From positions 9,921,741 through 9,985,740 of the forward strand of contig CAKAKS010000001.1 in NCBI GenBank assembly GCA_916700875.1: a DNA stretch of 64,000 nt, read 5' to 3'. The DNA is from Sebastes aleutianus. Lineage: Eukaryota > Chordata > Actinopteri > Perciformes > Sebastidae. A program made the translations under genes and the position numbers. A model generated the notes under the pieces. That model did no database searches. It saw only the letters and a program-made list of their open reading frames with translations, and was not told the origin of the DNA. Shown one piece after another: positions 1 through 12,835 of the stretch (its first letter is position 1; each line of letters starts with the position of its first letter).

Positions 1-3000
1 ACAGCCTGCTATATTAGCCTACAGTACATCTCCTTGCATTTGTGGGTCAGTCTGGCTTTACTTGAATGGTTCCTTTCTCAGTCACAGTTTGTTACACTAA
101 ACACAAAATGAATCCATCATCACCAACATTATTCCCTCTGGTGTCCACCAAGGTTCAGTTCAACCCCTTGGTCACCTACTCTTCTGTATCTACATTTCTT
201 TCGGGTTTAAAACCACATCAACAAATTTAAAATGTATGCCATCTAGAAAATGCTTTTATCGCAATAAATTATCACTCTCATTAATTTATAATTGATTTTT
301 TTACACATATTACGATGGGGTCATAAGAATGAACCCAAAACCTTCAAGATTTTGCTATTTTCTACCTCCGAAGTTATACAACTGTGAACTTTTGATCTTT
401 GTGAAAACACCACATCTGCAGGATGATCGTAATTTACTAATAATTAACACCGTCCACTTTGATAACTTTACAACAACATCATTAAGCGTATGCCGCAGCT
501 ACATATCAGCTGGGACCAAATTAAGCTTTCCATCAACACTGAATTTATGAGTGGGGGTAATGTAATCTCATTTGTGCCTATTTTCTAAGGCCACCTGCTC
601 TCATGCCAAGGACAGGGAACTAAATCTAATCAAGAGATGTGATATCAGGTGTCACGCAGTTAAAACCTGCAGTTGTTTCCAGAAGTGATCACATTAATTG
701 GCTTGATTCAGAAGATTGTCTGCTGGTTTGAGGCCTCTTGACACAAGGTAAGAGTACATGTGGGGTCATTTAAAGACAGGGGCTGGTCTGAATATTGTTT
801 AGTAAATGGGCAGAGAGGAGTCAGTAACTCAAAACCCATCACATCAAATGTATCTAAATTTTCATCCTACTTTTAGGAATAAACTATGAGGCTTTTGGAT
901 TCAAAAGCAAATGAGTGAAATAAGTGGAACCCTGTCTTCGAGTTCCTCAAAGAACAGGAATGAGGACACTTCCAGTCAATTAATTCTGGTTTTACAATAT
1001 GAAAGGATATTCATTTTCAGAATTGGCAGTGATCTTTAACATTAACTTCCATTTCAGATGGGTATAGGAGTATTACAGTTGGCCCTAGTCTGGACCTCTG
1101 GAATATTGCCCAAAGCAACTCTCATTTTCATTATTGGAACTATTGTATGATGGAGCTATTAAGAAATTTGTTGGGAATTATGGAGCAAACTTAAAAAAAA
1201 TATATCATCCAGGTTTTAAGGGGTCTTTTCAATACCAACATTTTAAAAAAGAGAAAGATTTCTGATGTGGATTTTGTGGGCTACATTATACAGGAACCTT
1301 GAGCTGTGGCAAATAAATGACATCCAGTTTGTTCCCTTTTCTTATGACAAGAATTTGATTTAAAAAAAAAAAAAACTTCCTCCTCTACACTCAGGAGGAT
1401 TGATGCAAATAAAACACATGTAAAAGGATTTCAATCAACCACAGCAACTCCACTCCCCAACACCTTCACACAATCAAGTCTGAAATATGAATCAGACCTC
1501 CATCTCTTATCAACTAAACACAGTCTTGTCTTGCATAATGAAAAAAACAAAAAAACACTTTCAATCTTTTCGTCCTGCCTTCTATTTAGTGTTGCTGCTG
1601 ATTTAATCCGTGTATCTCCATTAAAGATTATGCCAACAAGAAGGACGGTTTCTCTGATATACTGCCAAAGCCCTGGTTCTTCCCCTTGCATTGTTTGATT
1701 GCTTGTAATGTTTGTGTCTTAAAAAATGCATTGGTGCACTTAATGTGGGTTACTCTGGATACGCTGAATAATTCCCCGCGAACAGATGCTCTTAGTGCAA
1801 TTACTACATGGGCGCTGTAAACCGTGCTTTCCAGAAACAGCATATGGAAAGCTACAGTAGCTGTGTACATTCAGAATGTGGCATAGATAAAAGGAAGATA
1901 TTGTTGCAGTGAAGGGGGGGATGGCCAGTGAACAGTCTGCCTATACAGCCCCCAGGATATTGGAGATGGGATCTGGAAATCCTCATCACTGCATAGTTAA
2001 AGTTACTTGGATCATTTTTTAGTTCACACATCGGAAGGGGGGGTAATGTGAGGATAAATATAATATACACCAAGTTTTTTTTTTTTTTTTTAATTCTAAT
2101 TAAAATGTTCTGTTGTTAATAAGATTAATGTCATAGTTTATTATATTAATGGCACACATAGATTATATTTTTTTGGCACTGGGGAGGACATTAAAACAAA
2201 TATTTAATGGTTTACCATGTGGGGAGCCGAGTCTGTATATAATGTGATTTTCTTTACAGATTTAAGTCCCCACAATGAGATAAATGCACAAACACACAGA
2301 AATCATGGTGTCCTATTGGATGGAAAATAAAATTATTGCTAATTAATTGATTCATTGTTTACATTTAGACTAATGAACAAGAAATTTGAAAATTTTAGCG
2401 TACACCTTAGTGTCAGGAAGTAAAAAAAATAAGAATATTTTATTTCCACCAACCACATTTTTCATCTTTTCCTTCCAATGTCAGGAGCTTGTAACCCAAC
2501 ACATCCAGGCATTAGTTCTGACAATATGTAAATATTTGTAAGCCTTGTTTGAATGTTACACTACAAAACTATATGACCAACCATACTGCTACAGTAACCC
2601 ATACTTTTTTTCATACCAATGTGTTTCATTGTTTTAAGTATAACGTCAATGTCAGCCATAGGGTATTCTCTCTCTGCAGGGTCAATTCAAATAATTGCAT
2701 TCAAAGTGCATCATGTGTCTCACGTTACTCCAGAGGGGCAACTACCCAACCGTCCTTGATATGTCTGTTCATGTACTCTCAAATAAAATGATAGGTTAGT
2801 GACCCTGCTGACTCCAACCAGATTACAGATAATCAAGAGTTTTTACAGTGTTTATAAATGATGCAGAATGTATTGGATTACTTATGATGTTCCCTGTTCT
2901 TAGTATCATTGTGTGTGCGGTACATACTGTACTGTAGGCTCCTGTATTCACGTTGCAATATTATGAATACATATTAAGATGATCTCAGTGGCAGAGTGGA

Positions 3001-5703
3001 ATATTTAATTCCATCCTCGAGCCGTGCTTCACTGGTCTCTTTTGTCAATCTGTCTATTTCATATTTCTTCATTTCCCTTGGGAAAACATCGGAGCTGCTT
3101 CAGTGGGGGAAGTAAGTCCCGACGCGACGACCCTAATTTAGCAATACAATCTTCGATAATGGCCCTTATGAAACTCTTAGCTCGTGCCTTGACACAGGAA
3201 ATATAATAAAATGTGTTAGGAAACTGTGACTCCAGGTGCCAATCAAAATGAGTCTCAAATGAGGCATGAGTCACGTATGATGCCGAAAACAGACACGCGT
3301 ATAGACGGAGAAAAGCACTTGTGTTTACTCAATTAAATTTTAACGAATACAATGAGAGTGCTTTGTTAAGCTCAGCAATGAACGATGCACTCAAAGAGCG
3401 AGAGAGAGCAGCACCCTGCTTGTTCAGCATATACCTTCATGTATATGGCATTTCTTCACTGTTCCTCCTCATGCCTTTAATGTAGGAGAGAAGACACAAC
3501 ATGTTCCTGGTTGGAGTCAAACGAAGCATGATGTCATTACATGGGATCCATCTTAGACCTCGAGGCCACCAAGATACTCCTGAACTGATGTAATGTGATG
3601 TAATCTGCAAGAGACTTTGCAGTATATGTGCAGCTTCAACCACTCAGTACAGACGAAAAGCACAAATTGTCACAGTTTTTCAAAAAAATTAAATATGCTG
3701 CTCTTCTAATTATATATGTATGTGGTATCCAAATGTTACTGTTTAGTCAAACAAAGCTTTATATGTTATTTACAGTATTATTGGCAGATGTGCATTTGTT
3801 TAAATTACAATTTATTTAAATTTTGGCTATCAATCACTTTAGAGTTACAGGTGGCACTTTTTTTTTTTTTTTCCAATGGAAGAATCTCATCTTGGGAATC
3901 AAACTCCGAGCTGACTTTTCATGTCCTTTACCTTGAGAGTTATAGACCATGTATAGCGAGTCCCAGCTCCCTCCCTCCCTCTGGATGGACAGAAGTGTGG
4001 TCATTAAAAAAGCATGAGCAACGAAACACCCACAGGGGCCACAATATGGGACTGAATCACTCTGATTTTCAGCCGGCGGATTAAAAATAAATTGTGTCTA
4101 AAATATTCAGGGGGACGTTATTAGTGCAGCTTTGCAGTTTCTTTCCTCCGCCGAGCAGCTCCACGGTCGAGCTGCTTTGCCTGCCTGGGGTTTTGGGTTC
4201 ATCCAGGCGTCTGTAAACTCTTCGGGAAAAAAACATAGGAAAGCGCTGGGAAAACAGGATAATGGAAAAAGTAACAAGCAGAGGGGAAGGAGGTGGTGAA
4301 AGAAAGAGAGAACAAGGTGGTGACAGAGGAACAGTATGAGAGGGTTGCACAGACTTTGAGGACTTCATTACATCAGCGCGGTGTGTGCTGCTTCTCCTCA
4401 GCTCCTGGTCAAGGTGGAGACGGTACACACAATGCTGCGATCACACAGTAATAATGTACAAAGCTGGACAACTTTAGAATTTCTAAATCAAAATATGTAA
4501 ACAGACAGGCAGAGAAGTGTATACAGTTTGTGTGAAACGTTATGTTACTCACGTTTACGAATATTCATAGTTAATGACTGAGCTGTAAGGTGATGGGGAG
4601 GCAGGTGAAGACAAAGAGAGCAATACAGAAAGCAACAGAGACTCGGAGAAGCCAGATGTCTCTGCTGTTAGCCGTTATAGTGCTGTTGGCTCAGATTTGC
4701 TTCAAAACATTAAAGCATGTTCAGAGACGCTTCCAGCTGTCTGGGACTCCTTCGCCGACTGTACTCCGCGCGTCACGGAGCATAAAGCTACTCAGCTAAT
4801 TGGACAAGAGTAACCGTGAAGGGGTTTTATCTTTAGCCTGCCATTTGGAATGTGAGCAACAGCACATTTGTGTGGCCCAGCTGAGAAATAAAGTTTGCTA
4901 CAATTTGAAATATTCTGGAAAAGGTCTAATCATTTAGATTTCTTTACATCATGTACTTTGAACATATATCTTGTATTATCCTAAATTACCATTCATAGGC
5001 AACGGCAAGGAAGTATCACTTATGTTGCGTACTTTAAAAATGTTGGACTATGTTGACTGTGACCATGTTGTTCAGTAATTTCATTTATGTGGTGACTGAA
5101 CTATTGAATATTGACCATTGTTTGGACTTTAATGTATTTAGTTAACCACTTACTTGGATGTCACATATTTATTTTTTATATTTTTACATTAACGTCAATT
5201 AACTAACTACAACTTTGAAGAGTAGAAAATATTCTGTCCAATCTGCCTGGATTCAGAAGCTCAGCGTCCTTGGGAATTACATCCATATCGACCTCGTGAT
5301 TTACGTCCAATACCAATGATTGTTGCCAATGCAGAAAGCAGTGTGCCCTATTTATAGTGAGTTGGAAAGTAAGCTTGTGAAGATTGGGGTGGTGGATGAT
5401 CCTGGATTGCATCTGACTTTTGTGCAGGAGGCTGGATTTTGCAGATCTGCAATAAATGTTTGCATTTTTTATCCACTGTAACCATGATTGTTCCCGGATT
5501 TTTCATAACCATACCACTGTTGCCATGCATGCACAGTTCGAATTAGACATAGAAAACTGTTGACTCTGAAAGAAATCTGTAGATTTTACAGAATCATCCA
5601 ATATTGATGCAGATTGGGTTGGATTCAGATGCCAAGATTCATCCATTTGCCAAAATGAAATCCTGGTTGTGAGTATGGTCAGTTATCTTGCATATAATGA
5701 AAT
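1..5703. other. Intergenic DNA, no gene recognised
   Basis: AT-rich single-copy-looking sequence with poly-A/T runs (1362-1375, 2074-2091, 3859-3872). Open frames are short and mutually unsupported; the longest here (3716-4084 plus strand; 4081-4428 minus strand) show no domain or splice context. The block 4100-4440 is somewhat GC-richer but low in complexity. Confidence 0.7.
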
Positions 5704-5711
5704 GATGACAG

Positions 5712-6074
5712 TAAGGCTGGGCGATATGGAGAAAATCAAACATTACAATACTTTTTTACCAAATACCTCAATATTGATATTGCGACAATGTTGTAAGGTT
5801 GACTATTGGTGCTTTCACAAAAAATTTACACAACGAGATTTTGGATAAATAATCATTAGTAATGTGGATTTTAATGACTGAATGGGTAAAGGCAAACAAT
5901 AGAACATCTATAACAGTCTGGTAAGTTCAGAAAATCACTTTACTAATGCAGCCTTTAAAACCAGGAAAAGACAACACTTATGCCATAATACGATATAACG
6001 ATATCCAAAATCTAAGATGATATCTAGTCTCATATCATGATATTGGTATAATATTGATATATTGCCCAGCCCTA
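5712..6074. mobile_element. hAT-type MITE (363 bp) with 8-bp target-site duplication
   Basis: Termini TAAGGCTGGGCGATATGG and ATATTGCCCAGCCCTA are inverted repeats (TARGGCTGGGC). It is flanked by GATGACAG (5704-5711) and GATGATAG (6075-6082), which match at 7 of 8 positions. An 8-bp duplication is the signature of hAT transposase. The interior is AT-rich with ATATCG-like palindromic stretches near both ends and no coding capacity. Confidence 0.9.
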
Positions 6075-6243
6075 GATGATAGGACACTACATATAAAATG
6101 ATCAGAAGGGGGAATTTAGGAACAAATAGTGTGTCTCTCTGAAAGTTTTGACATTTTTTTTTTTTTTTGTGATTATGAGCACAATGGGGATTCGACTGAA
6201 CAACAAGAGTTTGCTTTCATGGTAAGGAATGCACATGAGCACC

Positions 6244-6330
6244 ATCAGAATCAGAATCAGAATCAGAATCAGAATGGTGTTTATTGCCAGGTGTAGGAGG
6301 TATACACTAGGAATTACAGCTTTTCACCAC
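6244..6330. repeat. (TCAGAA)n followed by TTTATTGCCAGGTG, likely retroelement 3' tail
   Basis: Five TCAGAA units followed by GGTGTTTATTGCCAGGTGTA. The combination of a TCAGAA tract and TTTATTGCCA is a frequent 3' end of truncated teleost non-LTR retroelements. The assignment rests on pattern memory only. Confidence 0.5.
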
Positions 6331-6594
6331 AAACTAAAGAAAAAAGAAGAAATAATAATTAATTATAGTAACAATAAGCTTGATTGCAAAGTGCCCCTGA
6401 ATGATCAAACTACTTTACTGAAGCTATAGAGTTTAGCATACTGCAGCTATGGACTAACCTGTATTCACATTAGGATTTTTGAATTCTACCTCTCTCTTTG
6501 CCAAACTTTTGTGTCTTTGGTGTAATTTATTGAATAAACCAAAGATTGCCACGTGCATATTATAAACAGCTACATGGAGTACACATCATTTTCA

Positions 6595-6598
<4 letters not shown>

Positions 6599-6633
<35 letters not shown>
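6599..6633. repeat. (CA)n microsatellite
   Basis: About 17 uninterrupted CA dinucleotides. Confidence 0.97.
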
Positions 6634-6635
<2 letters not shown>

Positions 6636-6840
6636 AATGGAATGCAATCACGCTGTGATATATATTTCATCATCTGTTTCTCCATTCAGCATTAATGCAT
6701 AGCTTTAGTGAAGCTGCACACCTGCTCCTGGAGCAGCAAAGTTGTACGTCTGCGCTTTCTGCGACAGCCCCCTTCCCGCCATCCCCACCCACTCCATCGC
6801 TTCACAATAAATCACTCTCCACCCACTCTCCATCTGCATG

Positions 6841-6869
6841 CACCACCACCACCACCACCACCACCACCA
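6841..6869. repeat. (CAC)n trinucleotide tract
   Basis: About ten CAC/ACC triplets in an otherwise C-rich 100-bp segment. Confidence 0.95.
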
Positions 6870-7098
6870 GCAGAACCCATTCAGTCACTTCACCTCTTTG
6901 GCCATGAAGGAGCCTCATTGCGGTGCATATGCTTTGGCTTTAAGTGTCCACACGCAGACGGCACTTCTGTGAAAATGAGTGTGTGCAGTTTGTCTCTTTT
7001 GTTGTGGACCAGCCACCAGCTGTAGTGCTCTGACACCTCAGTATTATTGGGAAGGCTTTTTGTGTGTGTGTTGTTTTCTTGTTGACGCAATAGGAGTC

Positions 7099-7648
7099 AG
7101 TAGTCGTGGTTCCATTCAATTGTCTAGCGAATTGTAAGCAAAGTTTTGAAATGTCGCCAAAATTGAAATGCGAATTAGGCCCATTTCCGTTAACTGATTT
7201 GGAGCGAATAAACTCAGCGACAGCGCAGTTTGGACAGAAGGTGGCGCTATAGGTTACGCATGGTTGTAATCCACCAGTAAACAGAGTAGAAGAAGTAGAG
7301 GTTGTGAACCGGAGACAAAAAGAGAGAGCTCTTCAGGAATTTGTTTCAACTGGGCAAGTTTTAATTTTTATTTCATGTCAGCTAGTATTGGTCATGTTTC
7401 ATTTTGTTCGGAGACAGATAAATGAAATAAATGTTCACTATGTCAGAATTTATTCGGCTAAGGTGTTTCCTTATCACATTTAGCACATCTCTTTTATGAC
7501 AAAGACAAAAATCCCCTCAAGCGAGCATAAAAACGTTTTTTTTTCACAATTGAGGAAGTTTTGACAAATTTTGAAGTTTCCATAGAGCTTTTCTAATGTG
7601 ATACTTAGAAATGTGCATAGGAATATGTGAATGGAAACACGGCTAGTG
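7099..7648. mobile_element. MITE of about 550 bp with 21-bp imperfect TIRs
   Basis: Starts CAGTAGTCGTGGTTCCATTC and ends GAATGGAAACACGGCTAGTG, which is its reverse complement with a few mismatches. The interior contains GGTGGCGCTATAGGTTACGC and no coding frame. No clear target duplication is left. Confidence 0.75.
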
Positions 7649-9012
7649 ACAAGCATGTGATTAATTGTGATCATAATGACTCATTGTTTGATCAAATTTG
7701 AAGTCCCTGTTGGTCTATAATCTCTTCAATATGTTCACCAATCATTGTTTTTTTCCACTGTGTTAAATCAGCCAATTATGTCTAACCATGTCTAATCCAC
7801 CTCCATTTTTAATTCTATAAAAACATGTTTTGTAGTACTTCTTCAAAGGTGGTCAAAATTGCTCAACTGAAAGACAAGTCCTCACATGTGTACACATTTC
7901 CAAATAAGCCTCCAGCACCACCATTAAGCCAAAGACAAGGCTTGTACTGAACTACAGTTGTTGACATGTTGCACATAGCCATAAATGTATTTATTACATT
8001 CATTTCTTAGATCAAGACCATCAGTATGGTCATTTCAGTGACTTTTTGTGGAAAGCTGTGTCACATCAGTAGGACATTTGCAACAGAGTTTGACTAATGT
8101 ATGAACTAAGTTGGCAGCAGACATCCAGAAACAGGAAGTGAGCTAGATGTTGTGTCCAATTAAAATCAAAAGTGCTAACCTGACAGACAAGCCTGTATGA
8201 TGCTCCTTTGCTTGGTCATCACCTCGCTGCAACTCCCACACAGACAAATTCATCTCCCCAGTTTCCCGTATTGCAAGCGTTGCAATTACCATTGTCCTTG
8301 AACCGTTGTTGGTTTCTTGTAAGCCTCACTTCTAATGGAACCGGACGGCCAAGCGAAGCCTTCACTTCACACATCAAACCTAATCAGGCATTCAAAATGG
8401 CCTGATCCTCCTGTGTAACCTGCAGCCCAACACTGTGTACTGATTAATCTCACCCTGCAACTCTATTTGTCCAGTCCACCATCCTCCAGCTCCATCTCAG
8501 CTGACTTCCACCCCTTTAAAAGAGAAAACAAACAAGGGCCTGTGTGTACCAGGTGCGTGTGTGTGCATCCATGCCTGTGTGTGTGTGTTTGTGTGTGTTT
8601 GTGTGTGTACACCATCTGCTCTAGCCGTGCACATCAGCAGTAGATATTACAGGGTGAGACGAGAGGTCCTGGAGCAGATGTGCCAGAGGAGGGGGTTGAC
8701 ATTGACTGAAATGGGAGCAGAGGTGAGATAGCCAGAGGAGTTTATCAGTATTTCACTGAGCTCATTAACAAAAAGCATCATTTTTATATTTTTTTCTCAT
8801 ATCCCAAAAATATCCGACACCTCCAAAATGATGGTTTGACCACTGGCCTCAGGTTGTGAATCACACATTTGGAATGACATCAGCGCTGATGCAGTGAAAC
8901 TAGAAAAACTGAAACCACCAACATTTGTGAAAGACTACTTGTAGTTGCTGTATATGTATGATATTATTTGTGTGACTCTGCGACTGCTAGTGACATTAAC
9001 GCTAAAAAGATC
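7649..9012. other. Intergenic DNA, no gene recognised
   Basis: Ordinary AT-rich sequence with a TG microsatellite near 8575-8608. No splice-supported frame. Confidence 0.7.
8575..8608. repeat. (TG)n interrupted microsatellite
   Basis: Blocks of TGTGTGTG separated by TTTG. Confidence 0.93.
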
Positions 9013-9520
9013 TTTATGGTGCAATGTGTAGGATCTGGCGGTAACTAGCGTTGATGTGAGGAAATTGCAACCAACTGAAGCCTCTCTCGTGTGCCATGCG
9101 TGTTCCCGTGAGCTACAGTGGCCGACGTGAAAACGCGAATGGCCCTCTTTAGAGCCAGCTGTTGTAAGAGTAGTGTAGGTTATTTGGTGCATGGTGTGTG
9201 TGTGTATGTGTGAAGAAGTGAGTTGTGAAGCAAGAGAGAGAGAGAGTGGCGGCGACGGGAGCAAGTAATGTTATCGACTCCGGCCAAAGCAGGAAAGGTT
9301 TGGTTTGTCCGTTCTTGGCTACTGTAGCAACATGGCGGTGCAACATGGCGGACTCCGTGGAGAGAGGACCCGCTCCTTATGTAGATATAAACGGCTCATT
9401 CTAAGGTAACGAAAACACAACGATTCTTATTATCAGGTGATTATACACTAAAGAAAACATTAACACTATATTCCATTTCTGCCAATAGACCCCTTTAATT
9501 GTTACACACTGGTCCTTTAA
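9013..9520. mobile_element. Repeat family A, copy 1 (near full length)
   Basis: The 5' part GGTGCAATGTGTAGGATCTG and 3' end TTACACACTGGTCCTTTAA are imperfect inverted repeats. Shared internal blocks with the copies at 20361 and 46785 include GCAACCAA-TGAAGCCTCTC, AATGGCCCTC, TTTGGTTTGTCCGTTC, GGCTCATTCTAAGGTAACGA and CCATTTCTG-CAATAGACCC. It is a common percomorph non-autonomous DNA transposon. It supplies the apparent minus-strand frames at 8935-9346. Confidence 0.8.
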
Positions 9521-12500
9521 GTCAAGGGCCACTTACCATTTTATTTGCAAAGCCTTCAACCATATTTTAATGTTTGGATCTCTGAGTTAAGATATTTGGT
9601 TGTTGTATTTTTGTGAAACCAGTGTTTCCAAGGTTGAGTTGAGAATTAATTTCCATTCTCAATAGTAACATTGTTATTGTGTAGCTCAGATTGTTGGTAC
9701 GCCTTTTAAAGCACTGAATCTTGAGCAGAGCAATACATATGTAGGTGGATTTGGCGTGTTCAAGGACATGTTTGCACAAAAAATTGAAAGTATAATCCTA
9801 AAGATTTCAGATCTGGTTGATATAGTGACACCTGTAGTTACTGGTGGAAACAGCAGGTTTAATACTACAGAAAAAACTTGTTTTGTCTTTGTCAAAAATA
9901 GACAAAAAATGATGGAAATTGCTATTGTCTTGTTTCGTAGATGTTTTTCTTAATGACCTCTGTGACTGGTTGAATGCTTTCAATGGGAAGCGGCAGCAGT
10001 ATATGTTTGGTTTGCATTAGCAGCTGAGAGTGAACAGTAAACAGTGAGGCTGACTTTAATGAGATCAATGCTGGAGCATATGCATGCATCATTTCCTGTG
10101 AATCCCTTGTGCTTTTGAAGTCAATTTGAATCCAATTAGAGCTCCTGTATAGGGAGGTATTAATAGTGTTTGATTTTACAAAAATCTTAAGGAGTATAGC
10201 TTTAAAGTCCCTGAAAAAACACGTTTAAAATCTTAGGTATTTCTCATAATGTTAATCATTTATGATAAAATTCAATTTAAAAGTAAACGTTTGGAAGAAA
10301 TTAACATTCAAAAACTGAGATAATCAGCTTGATCAGGACCGTGTAGGTGTGGTTTGACAGTGGGAGAGCTAGTAGCAATGTGAGCAAACAACCCAACAAC
10401 TGTCACCATATTTCGATTTAAATGCTGCTTAGCTGTGATTGGTGCACGGAAATAACATCACCTTTTCCAACCCACTTCCATATTCCGTCCCACTAACATC
10501 AAACCAGAAAAGCCAGGACAATAGCACAGATACAGAAATCACTCATGTGAAATAATGGAAACTGTTGTAACCTTGGCAGAAAATAGTGTATTCTTGTTGG
10601 ATCCCATTGCCCAGAGTAAGAATCCGCTTAAGAAGAATGATTTTCATCAAAGCCTTTATAGATACAGTAGATACTGTAGGTGCACATGCCGGTCGGAGTG
10701 ACCTCTCAAACAGAAGATGTCACCCTGCTTTTGTCACCCTGCTGTAAAAGGTTCTGTGTCATCTCAGCCAATTCTGGCAGATAAATGAAGAGGTTTAGGA
10801 TTAGATCATCCTTTGTGTGGCCATTTTTTTTCTGTCAATATGTGCATCAAGACCAGCAGCAGCATTCATAACACATCCAACAAGCATTATAAAAGTATGA
10901 CCACTATCGTCTGCTTCACACTGTGGAACAGAGACTAAATCCTACATTTTTTGGCAAGTGCAATCTGAGAAATCTCTGCTGTTTGTGCTATTTGAAGTTC
11001 ATTGTTGTTTTATTTGTAAAAAAAAAAAAAATTCCAATTACACTTTTAACTGCAAAATAAAGATTTGCCACATCATTATGGCATTTATCATATACCTGGC
11101 AGTAATGCTGAAAGTTCAATCTTATTCTTGACATTTTGACTTTATTCTCGAAATGCTAAATTTAAAAGAATCTTCTTCCTCTCATTTTTTTCCCTTATGT
11201 CTGGCCCTAATACTCTTCCATATTATCGCTTCCTAGAACAGATTTCACGATCAGCAGATTTATTTGTAGTTTAGCTTTTGAAATCATGCTAAAATCACAT
11301 ATCTGCTATCATCAAATCCTGTGGTTTGTTCATTTTGCTTTCACAACAAAAAGAAACCACAGCTTGGAAGAGAACCAAGAACCACCTTTTCAAGCGAACC
11401 GTACCCCAATGAACCGTAACCAGGCAAACAGACCTGAGTTTGTTTTAACTGAACCAAACAAGTTAGGTGTGAAAGCATCCTAAAACCACTTTGGCACGGA
11501 CAGTAATGACATATTTTGTTAGTGCAGTCAGAGGGGAGATGGATCTGTAGCAGGAAGAACCCAGATTCAAACCTTCAATCCTCATTTTAATTGGTATTTT
11601 CCCCATTAAAAAGTGTGAAAGAACCTCTGGCCTCCTCTGAAGGAAAAAGCTTTCGCACTGTAACGACACTACTTCTATGAGGAGTTAAACTAAGCAACAC
11701 GTCATAATCTTTATCACGTCGTCATTGTTTTATCATCAGAAGTCAACACCATGCAGGTCAGTCCAAAAATAAAGTGTGAAAATGCAAGCAGCCGGGTACA
11801 GTGACCTTCTATCTCCAGTATATCCACTGTGGGAGAAACTAAGGTGAAACTTCAATTACCCTCCTGTCTGCTGAGATGAGACTTTTTCTTTTTTTTTTTT
11901 TGAGGGGAAGAGGGCTGAGCCGCAGGTGAAAATGTTTAATCAGCTTTCGCACTCGCCAAGAGATAAAGTTGTTCATCGAGCACGCTTGAAGTAGGGCGGA
12001 CTTGGCTTTGTGTAGTTGCTACCACAAATCATTGCAGCCTTTTTGCTGGAGCCGACAATGAGGCTTTTCCGCAGGGCCATGTTATCAAGCAGCGGCGGGT
12101 TTCCCCTCATCTAACTCATTGTGGAGCTTCAACTGCACAATTGGAATCTCCTTGCCTGTATTACAGTACGTGATATTGTTGTGATATACTGTACTGTATG
12201 CCTCTGTTGAAGTGTAACAGCAATATATTTTGACATATAGATTGATGTATGTATTACCTTTATAGCTATTTATAGTGGAACAAAGCAAACTTTAAAGGTT
12301 TTTAATGAAAAATTGATTAATGAAATGACTCATCAGTCATTTTCAGAGCATCTACTGCTGCAGATGTCACTTTCTTAAAGACAAAGAAGGGCTTATTCTA
12401 GTCTCAACACTGTTCCAACATTCAACAACAATACAGGGAGAAATCCATTATGAAGAAGTGGAGATATTAATTTCCCTACTGACAGTAGCCTCAATATACC

Positions 12501-12610
12501 AGAACACAATGCAGTTATGATGTCTCCAAAAGAAAACCTCTCACTCCACTGTTGGTATTGTTATCACTATTGTTCTCTCAGTGTAAAACCCAAAGCTGAT
12601 AATAAATTAA
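9521..12610. other. Intergenic DNA; GC-richer block at 11930-12130
   Basis: No gene. Most is AT-rich. From about 11930 to 12130 the sequence is more complex and GC-richer, without repeat signatures, and includes the segment GAGCCGACAATGAGGCTTTT. It is a candidate conserved non-coding element only on appearance. Confidence 0.6.
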
Positions 12611-12835
12611 TTCACCCAGGAGACTGCTTTTTTTGTCCCATGTGAAGCCAAAAGTCAACGTTGACTTATTTGAACTTACGTAAGTAGGTTATGTAAAGTC
12701 CTTAACTTTCATCACGTAGGTAACTGAAGTTGCGTAACAAAATATACTTATCTTAACCCAAACGGCAACCTTTTACTAAACCTAACCAGGTAGTTTTCAC
12801 GTTAAAAAGTGACCTGACCAAGCGCCCAAGCTGGG
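12611..12835. mobile_element. Repeat family B fragment
   Basis: Carries TTCACCCAGGAGACTGC, TCCCATGTGAAGCCAAAAGT, CAACGTTGACTTATTTG and CCTTTTACTAAACCTAACCA, in the same order as the copy at 14955. Termini are not preserved. Confidence 0.6.

Larger units (their letters stand above)
6083..7098. other. Intergenic DNA with simple repeats and a LINE-tail-like fragment
   Basis: No gene. It contains the hexamer repeat at 6244, a CA microsatellite at 6599 and a CAC tract at 6841. The open frames at 6695-7025 are composed largely of these repeats. Confidence 0.7.

Noticed and set aside
8935..9346. Two overlapping minus-strand frames of 109 and 65 codons
   Set aside because: Both fall largely within repeat family A; a similar frame appears in the copy at 20344-20555.
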